NCBI RefSeq assembly: GCF_000340215.1
Contig: NW_006921540.1
Location: forward strand, 490,377-554,376
Length of the DNA: 64,000 nucleotides
Direction: 5' to 3'
DNA from: Pseudocercospora fijiensis CIRAD86
Taxonomy: Eukaryota > Ascomycota > Dothideomycetes > Mycosphaerellales > Mycosphaerellaceae
The notes under the pieces were generated by a model. The model saw nothing but the letters and a program-made list of their open reading frames with translations. It searched no databases and had not been told where the DNA came from. Shown here piece by piece: positions 58,150-64,000 of this stretch (positions are counted from its first letter, which is position 1; each line of letters begins with the position of its first letter). The translations under genes and the position numbers were made by a program.

Positions 58150-59640
58150 TCTTTCCTAGCTACCCTAACTACCTAAATTTTGCCTTCTATACGGCGGCTC
58201 TCTCCTACTAACGGAACCGAGCTACTATACCTAACGAATCTAAGCTCGTTTTTAGTCTTAATCTATCCTCTTTCGGTATAAGATACTCGATAAGTAAATG
58301 CTTAGGCCGAGTCTAACTACGAAACCTAAGACTAACTAACAGCTCTATTAACTAATCCTAATCCTCGAACTCCTTCCGCTTCTTAGTAAAGACCTTAAAG
58401 AGCGCTCGAGCTTCTTCGGGTACCTACGGAGTAGTCGAGATAAAGCTGTATCGCTGAAATAGGTAATCCTTCGGAGGCTTATATAGAGATTTAGAGAATT
58501 CCAACGCTAACCTATCCTACTAGTAGCTTAGATTCCGGATATAAGCCCTCTCTACCTTAGTAAAGATTTTATATAGTAGTAGCACTCTACCTTCGAGAAA
58601 CGCTTTCTATTTAACTATTAGTATCTACCGGCTACGAACGCCGGCTATATATACCGAGTATAGAATAATTACCTATACCCCTTCCTCCTATAGTAACACT
58701 TCTGCCGTCCCTAGATACCTAGCCCCGATCGCATTAATCGTAAGCTACTTTGCCTTTATAGACGTAAAGGCTTCGCTCTAATACTAATAAAGAAACTTCT
58801 ACTCTATATCGAGGATATAAAGACGACTAGTCTCGATTCTAATCCTTGCTAGCTTTTCGTAGTAGCTTTAACTATAATTTTCTAAATTAATAGGACTTAT
58901 GCCTTAGCCCTTTACTAGTATCTCGTCTCTTTAACTATACTCGATCTACTCCTAGCGCTTATCGTCTATAGCGTTAGGCCCTAAGACTATACCTGTTACT
59001 AGATCGACGTATAGTATCTCCTCGCTTTTTTTAGTTCCTTTATTCGTAGTATTAAGCTCTATCGCGGTATCCTAAACTCTAGTATTGTTGTTCTCGGCTA
59101 TCTAAACATCTCCGTTACTATCGGTCGTATCGATAGAGATAGCGGCTATAGGTCTAAATGCTATTAGTTAACGTATTAAAGAAAAATATGCCGGCTATAG
59201 CTGCCGGCTATAGCTGCCGGCTATAGCTGCTAGCTACGGCCGCTAGCTAGATTGACTTACGCTACTAGAACTTTACGCTCGAAAACTAGCCGCAATTCTT
59301 TCCTCCTCTTAGCCTTCTCTTAGGTTGTCTTCTTATTCTAACCTTTACTTTTTTCTATAGGCGCTAGCTATCGATAGAATACCTTATTCCGCGCCTTTCT
59401 TCTCTTATTCTTAGCTCTTTTATCCTTATCTATCTTGTCCTTTCTCTCGCGGTCTCGTACGGAATTCTTCTTCGTAGAGTACTCCTCTTTAGTCTTACGC
59501 TTTTTAGTTAGACGCTTAGGTAAAACAAACTCGCGGTCTTTAGTTCTATCTTCTGTTTAGCGCACGGCGCGCTTCTCTCTTACTATTATAAGGGAAAGGG
59601 GCGGGGGCGTAGCGTATAGTAGTTATTGTCGGTATAGGTA
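58150..59640 (-). pseudogene. RIP'd unknown gene with lysine-rich N-terminus (hAT cargo)
   Basis: Minus-strand ghost. The first exon (to 59,271) is extremely basic (PKRLTKKRKTKEEY, then KDKIDKDKRAKNKRRKARNK). A GTAAGT..TTAACTAATAG..TTTAG intron (59,270-59,154) leads to a second exon with mixed composition (ILYVDLVTGIVLGPNAIDD). A second intron (58,654-58,607) leads to a helical, charged third segment (KIFTKVERAYIRN, then PEEARALFKVFTKKRKEFED). About 450 codons in total with many TAG stops. No family recognised. Position next to the transposase suggests it was part of the element. Confidence 0.45.
59190..59250 (-). repeat. GCCGGCTATAGCT minisatellite inside an intron
   Basis: Three to five 13-bp units CCGGCTATAGCTG within the 117-nt intron 59,154-59,270 of the Lys-rich ghost gene. 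Confidence 0.75.
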
Positions 59641-59721
59641 TAGAGGAAGAAGTTAAAAGTGTAAGAATATCGCGAAGCCCTAATTGTTGCCGCCTACGTA
59701 ACGTTATATAGGTAAGCTTTC

Positions 59722-60045
59722 GCAACTACGGCAACTACGCCCCGGTAATAGCAACTACGCCCTAGCAACGGCAACTACGCCCTAGCAACGGCAACTACGC
59801 CCTAGCAACAGTAATAAAGCGTAGTAAATACAACCTAGTAACTATTATAGCCGGCAATCGTAGCCGGCAGTCGAATAAGAGTGTCCTTATAGCAAAACTA
59901 CGCCCTAGTAACGGCAACTACGCCCTAGCAACGGCAACTACGCCCTAGTAACGGCAAAAGAGCGTAGTAAATGTAACAGAGTTACTATTATAGCCGGCAA
60001 TCGTAGCCGGCAGTCGAATAAGAGTATCCTTATAGTAAAACCAAT
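59722..60045. repeat. Compound satellite at the right subterminal end of the hAT element
   Basis: 20-bp units of the type GCAACTACGCCCTAGCAACG repeat about four times at 59,731-59,810 and three times at 59,895-59,953. Each block is followed by the same roughly 85-bp segment containing two GCCGGC motifs (TATAGCCGGCAATCGTAGCC) and ending TCCTTATAG(C/T)AAAAC. It is thus a higher-order duplication of about 145 bp. Some units differ by C/T changes, as RIP would cause. Confidence 0.85.
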
Positions 60046-60156
60046 ACAGTCTCTAGTTTAAACTAGGAATCTATATAGTTCGAAAAAACCAAACCGGAAC
60101 TAGGGAGCTAGTTCGCCGCCAAGAAACCAAACTATATACGTTTAGTGGTTCGGAAA

Positions 60157-60184
60157 CCGAACTACTGCGGGGTCTAGTTAGTCG
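60157..60184 (-). repeat. hAT right inverted repeat and target duplication
   Basis: The right terminal inverted repeat (60,157-60,176) is the exact reverse complement of 50,255-50,274. It is followed by GTTAGTCG (60,177-60,184). Confidence 0.93.
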
Positions 60185-60379
60185 AGTAGCTAATCTCTCG
60201 TTTTAAAGCTATTAGAATACTAGATATTATAGCCTCTCAATCGAGCGAGTCTTAACCTTCTTAGACTCTATTAAAGACTCTAGTACTAAAGGCGACTCGG
60301 AAGCGTATAGCGACTGCAATACTAATTAATAAAGATAGGCAACGTAAAGCGCCGCAATAGTAGACTTAAGAGCAGACCG

Positions 60380-61480
60380 AGTATTTCCTCGATTAGTTAA
60401 ATAAGTTTAAGAAGATTAGCCGTAGTACCGATACTAATAACTTCTAGTTAGGCGACCTTCGAGACCTAGTAACGTTAATAAATAAGAAGTATAGCACGGA
60501 GCGTACTGCTAACTACCTAAAGAATAAGTAGACGTTAATTAAGAAGGACTAGAGTATATAGATTGCTTACTTAAAGCATATAAGTAGCTAGAATAGTATG
60601 CCTCTAACCGCCGAGTCGGACGTAGAAGACGCTTACTTCGACGAGAATCTAAGGTATACTCCCTTCCGCGATAAATTGCCGGAGTTCTTTAATATTATAG
60701 ACGAGTTAATCGGCTCTAAGGTAGCTACGGGCGAGAATGTAATATCTAATAAGGCTCTTAGCGAAAGCGACGAGGAAGGCGGTAGTAGCAGTAAGGAATC
60801 TAAGGTTAAGGTTACCGCCGAAGGCGTAGCTTCTACGCCCTTTACGGAAGAGCAATTAATAGTATTACGTACTACGAAGGCGGCGGAAAAGCACTAAAAG
60901 AAGATATAGAAGGAGGCTAATCGGGTCTATAAGAAGGCCGAGGAGGTTAGTAAAAAGAACCTAACTATTATAAAGTCGCTATAGAAGGCGTTTAAGCCTA
61001 TAGTCTTAATAGTCGCTAAGGTCGTAAAGGATAGCAAGGAAGAACGAGCTTTAACGAGGAAGTTAGCGGACGAGCAACGTACTAACGCTCTAGCGGCTAC
61101 TAAAGCTAGTACTATCGTTAGTAACGTTATAAAGCGACTGCTAGACAACAAGACGTTCGCAAAGATAGACATGCCGTTAGCTAATCGCATATTGTTAGTA
61201 CGCGAGTACGCGAAGAAGAACGGGGAATTTGACTATTATAAAGTCGCTTCGAGTATAAACTAGGAGCAGTTTGAAGAGTATTTCCTATCCGTATTAACGG
61301 ACATTAAGGCTAATATTCGCTAGAATATATACCTATAGCAGATAGAAGGTAGATACGTACTATTAGGATATAGACAATAGGTTATTGTTAATAAGAATGC
61401 TTAGAAATAGCAGAAGAAGTATATCTATACTATAATTATATAGTTCGATGCGAGAATTCGTAGATTAGGTATAGAATTTT
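60380..61480 (+). pseudogene. RIP'd SANT/Myb-like accessory gene of the Harbinger element
   Basis: Plus-strand ghost frame with TAG interruptions. Around 60,405-60,750 it shows the arrangement common in PIF/Harbinger DNA-binding partners: a helical segment (LRDLVTLINKKYSTERTANY), then a 'K-D-x-S-I' stretch, a DVEDAYFDENLRY segment and PFRDKLPEFFNIIDELIG followed by ATGENV. A charged coiled-coil tail follows, ending near 61,480. The longest uninterrupted piece is 60,598-60,897. These proteins bind the transposon ends with the transposase. Confidence 0.65.
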
Positions 61481-61899
61481 AGTAGAAATGTACGCTAACG
61501 TCTATACTATTAATTTGTATAGAGGTATTGTTAATTTTTACTAGCAAATTGTAGTTACGTACGAGGGCCTATTATATATAGAAAAGCTATATCCTACTAG
61601 CTCGAATTCTAATATCGCAGAAGTTTGCTAAGAACCTGCGATATCGACCCTACTAGAATTTCGACTAGAGAAGTAGTAGGCGTAGAAGAGGCGATAGTAA
61701 TGTCTAGAATATGTACGGTTTAAGCCTATAAATCGACTCTATACTAAGTTCCTTACTAAAAACCGAACTCCGCCTATTGCCTTTACATTCTATAAACATT
61801 AACCCTCCCCTATTATATCCTTCGCTATACTCTAAGCGGCACCTCCTGCTTTTAAGCCCTTATATTAAGTCTAGTTCTTAACTAATTACCGTTATATTT

Positions 61900-63010
61900 A
61901 TTATATATCTACCTCGCTATTCTATTACGATAATCTACGTAACTTTCATCCTTAACCTCGTCGGCGTAGCGCCTATTATCGACATAGACCTCCGCCGTAG
62001 TATCGGCCTCTCGGGCGGCGTTTAATTTAGCATTAGTTAGAAGAAGGCCTAGCTCTAAAGACAGCGGTTGTCGACCGTCGGATAGGATAAAGTTATAGAT
62101 AACACAATAGGCGATAACAAAGCGACTTTATTAAGCAATCGGCTAGCTATTTAGTCCCTCCTTAATAATCTTAAACCGCCTATTTATTACACTAAATACC
62201 CTCTCGATATAGTTACGAAGCTAAGCGTAGCGGAGGTTATATATCTCTCGATAGTTAGCCGGTCGTTCTTTAGCCTCGCCTTGCTTATAGAGATAATATC
62301 GTATCTTCTAATATAGTACGAGAAGCCGTGGATCTTTAAACGAATAACTACCGTTAGCGAGATAGAAATAGCTATCTAGTACGTCGAAGCCTAACTAATA
62401 GGCCTTCCTTAATATAGTACTATCTGTCGCTAATCCTTCGTATCTAGGCATTACGAATAAGAAGCGCAATAATAAGTTATAGGCGGCTATTACATTCTAC
62501 GTAATATAGCCCTTCCGATAACGCTATAGATTACTATTAATCTTCGGTAGACTAGCTATTAACAAAGTGCCGTCGATAGCGCCTATAACGCCCTTAAAGT
62601 ATAGCTAAAACTTGCTACTATCGGCACCCTTAGACTATAGCGGTTTATCGTCCTTCTATAGCAATTTAATCTAGTCCTTTGCTATACGATACAAACAGCG
62701 CGATATAGTATATATTATCCTTCTTAGTATCTCTCTTGCTATACCGAAGTCGTTAGCGAGGTTACTAAGGCTCCTATTATACCCTACTATAACTAGGAAG
62801 AGGATAACGCGTACCTCTAGCGAGTATTTGTTCTTATTCTTATCTTCTAATCTATTCTTCCGTAGTTTATTAACTAACGCGCGCAATACCGGCTACTTTA
62901 ACCTCGTACGCTCGTAGTAGTACTTCGGCGGACTATATAGCACTCGAAACGCCTCGCTTTCTATCTTATTATAGTCTATTTAAACCGACCTTCGTCCTAG
63001 TAGTCGATAT
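61900..63010 (-). pseudogene. RIP'd PIF/Harbinger DDE transposase
   Basis: Minus-strand ghost with the catalytic triad still readable: D in GVIGAIDGT (62,572-62,574), D in LATDSTILRKAY (about 62,426) and E in NYIERVFSVINRRFKIIKEG (62,203-62,205). Upstream is a helix-turn-helix region (SLSNLANDFGIAREILRRII), uninterrupted at 62,671-62,886. TAG codons interrupt the rest at former Gln or Trp positions. Order and spacing fit the DDE_Tnp_4 family. Confidence 0.85.
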
Positions 63011-63394
63011 ATCGCACGGCGGCGCAATTTAGGTAGTTCTTCGAGCAGTAACGGTATAGTGCTAGCAACGGCGCTTACCGACAACACTATCGCTAATAAT
63101 CGCTCTATCCTCGCTTCCGCCGTCCTATACCTTCTCGATCGCTATACCGCTAGTCTCGTAGCTTTACAAAAGACGTAGAGAAAGAGGTAGATACTACGGC
63201 GCTAGGCCGGAAGTCTACCAGGCGCACGGATAGGCTTAAAAGCTCCTCAAGAGTTGGTTTTGCTAATCATACTATATATAGCATAATCTCAGCGAGTTTA
63301 CGAGCACAGCGATAACCTACGATTCAATAACCGTTGTCGCATGAGACAGGTTGGTTATTGGAAGAGTTGTTATAATCTACGGCCAGGTTATGCG

Positions 63395-63423
63395 ATAACC
63401 TGTTGCAAGTAGACAGGGCCTCA
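63395..63423 (-). repeat. Harbinger right inverted repeat and target duplication
   Basis: 26-bp repeat, exact reverse complement of the left end, followed by TCA at 63,421-63,423. Confidence 0.9.
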
Positions 63424-63521
63424 CTGATACACTCCTGATATCGCCATCGCCGTGATTCAATCAACGCCATCACAAGACTCACCATCACCTCGACCTCATA
63501 CCCAATGCGCTGCTCTCCAAT

Positions 63522-64000
63522 ATGACCGCAGACTACGTGCCAACTGACCCTGCTTCGTCAGCAACCGCACGATACCTAGAGCACGTCACAAAAAGCATCA
63601 TGCAAGCAGTCAACGACCGAAACTTCAACCCATCATCAGAACCCTGGTCACTCCTAGCGCCCCAGTTCCGCAACGACCCAGCAGGCCGCTTCGATTCCGC
63701 ATCATTCTTGCCTTCCGTCGTCAAGAAGCAAGAAAAAGGCATCATCCATCGTCCGCAAACCAAAGAAGAACATATTCGATTCCATCAGGAAATGTCGATT
63801 GGAGCGCCCGAGTATTTCAACAAGGTCATTGATGCCACTTGTACTTGTCTTGATGAGGAGGCGTGTATTGCAAAGGTCATGATGTCTACGGAAACGCATG
63901 GGATTCCGGGAGGGCTTGTTCGTCCGGCGGTCAGTACGTTGGAGTTCAGGAAGATTTCGGGGAGTTGGATGGCTACGAGGTTGAGGACTCTGCCGGGGTA
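63522..64000 (+). CDS. Hypothetical protein, possibly NTF2-like fold, truncated by window end
   Basis: An ATG at 63,522 opens a frame of about 159 codons with normal codon use and no stop before the window ends. Sequence begins MTADYVPTDPASSATARYLE and contains SIMQAVNDRNFNPSSEPW, then EYFNKVIDATCTCLDEEA, then a strand-rich end (GLVRPAVSTLEFRKISGSW). The alternation of an N-terminal helix with later strands, and the W near the last strand, are reminiscent of SnoaL/NTF2-like proteins of fungi, but this is a weak inference. The Harbinger element ends only about 100 bases upstream, so it lies in this gene's promoter. Confidence 0.65.
   Translation, partial: MTADYVPTDPASSATARYLEHVTKSIMQAVNDRNFNPSSEPWSLLAPQFRNDPAGRFDSASFLPSVVKKQEKGIIHRPQTKEEHIRFHQEMSIGAPEYFNKVIDATCTCLDEEACIAKVMMSTETHGIPGGLVRPAVSTLEFRKISGSWMATRLRTLPG

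Larger units (their letters stand above)
50255..60176. mobile_element. 9,922-bp hAT-superfamily transposon with histone H3-like cargo
   Basis: Perfect 20-bp inverted repeats (50,255-50,274 and 60,157-60,176) and a perfect 8-bp target duplication GTTAGTCG on both outer sides; 8-bp duplications and a TAG-type terminus are hAT hallmarks. The minus strand holds a transposase ghost with BED finger, TTDNASNN motif and hATC dimerisation segment. Other ghosts: two histone H3-like genes, a Lys-rich unknown gene, a coil-like segment partly duplicated, and a plus-strand unknown gene at the left. The whole interior is RIP'd. It sits within the Harbinger element, so it is the younger insertion. At nearly 10 kb it is large for the superfamily. 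Confidence 0.92.
49894..63420. mobile_element. PIF/Harbinger DNA transposon, interrupted by a hAT element
   Basis: Both ends carry a perfect 26-bp inverted repeat beginning GGCCCTGTCTACTTGCAA (left 49,894-49,919; right 63,395-63,420), flanked by the direct repeat TCA (49,891-49,893 and 63,421-63,423). Removing the nested hAT element and one copy of its target duplication leaves about 3.6 kb. Inside are ghosts of the two expected genes: a SANT/Myb-like protein on the plus strand and a DDE transposase on the minus strand. The interior is heavily RIP'd, while the terminal repeats still contain CA and TG. A 3-bp duplication fits the superfamily, although TWA is more usual than TCA. Confidence 0.88.

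Noticed and set aside
60927..61190. Minus-strand frame inside the Harbinger accessory gene
   Set aside because: Antisense to the SANT-like ghost, whose plus-strand frame explains the sequence better.

Overview
The window looks like nuclear DNA of a filamentous ascomycete (Pezizomycotina, probably Dothideomycetes). Genes have short introns of about 50-130 nt with GT..AG ends and CTAAC/CTGAC-like branch points. They encode typical fungal proteins: Sen34, an Anp1/Mnn9/Van1 mannosyltransferase, a Gea/GBF1 ARF-GEF, a Zn2Cys6 regulator, Prp22, Rab6/Ypt6, Nop53 and the sulfite reductase beta subunit. Gene-rich blocks alternate sharply with repeats showing the signature of repeat-induced point mutation (RIP): TpA is in excess, CpA/TpG is depleted, CpG is retained, and former reading frames are broken mostly by TAG. 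The species cannot be named from sequence alone.

Layout. 1-5.7 kb: RIP-destroyed repeat with ghosts of a SNF2-type helicase and two RBR (RING-IBR-RING) proteins. 5.7-22.2 kb: a frameshifted secreted/membrane gene, a GNAT acetyltransferase, SEN34, a divergent mating-type alpha-box gene, a mannosyltransferase and a Gea-type ARF-GEF. 22.7-23.1 kb: small RIP'd remnant. 23.4-37.1 kb: Zn2Cys6/PAS-like regulator, PRP22, APH-like kinase, YPT6 and NOP53. 37.3-42.6 kb: two paralogous F-box-like genes flanking a RIP'd Mutator-like element. 42.7-44.2 kb: AT-rich, pyrimidine-biased remnant. 44.4-49.1 kb: sulfite reductase beta (MET5/ECM17 type). 49.9-63.4 kb: nested transposons. 63.5 kb to the end: start of a small gene that runs off the window.

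The most unusual region is 49,894-63,420. A PIF/Harbinger element (26-bp perfect terminal inverted repeats, 3-bp TCA duplication, SANT-like and DDE ghost genes) was interrupted by a 9,922-bp hAT element (20-bp perfect inverted repeats, 8-bp GTTAGTCG duplication, BED and hATC transposase ghost). The hAT element carries cargo. Two former genes on its minus strand read as histone H3 family proteins: one canonical-like with two introns still recognisable, the other with a long tail and some CENP-A-like residues. At least five introns in different ghost genes of the same element contain the same GCCGGC-centred palindromic motif. A hAT transposon encoding its own H3 variants is the best candidate here for an undescribed system.

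Most coding models below were spliced by hand from splice motifs, reading phase and family conservation. Ghost-gene limits inside RIP'd DNA are approximate. The host genes are mostly unlinked housekeeping functions (secretion and glycosylation, splicing, ribosome biogenesis, sulfur assimilation) with no evident pathway cluster.
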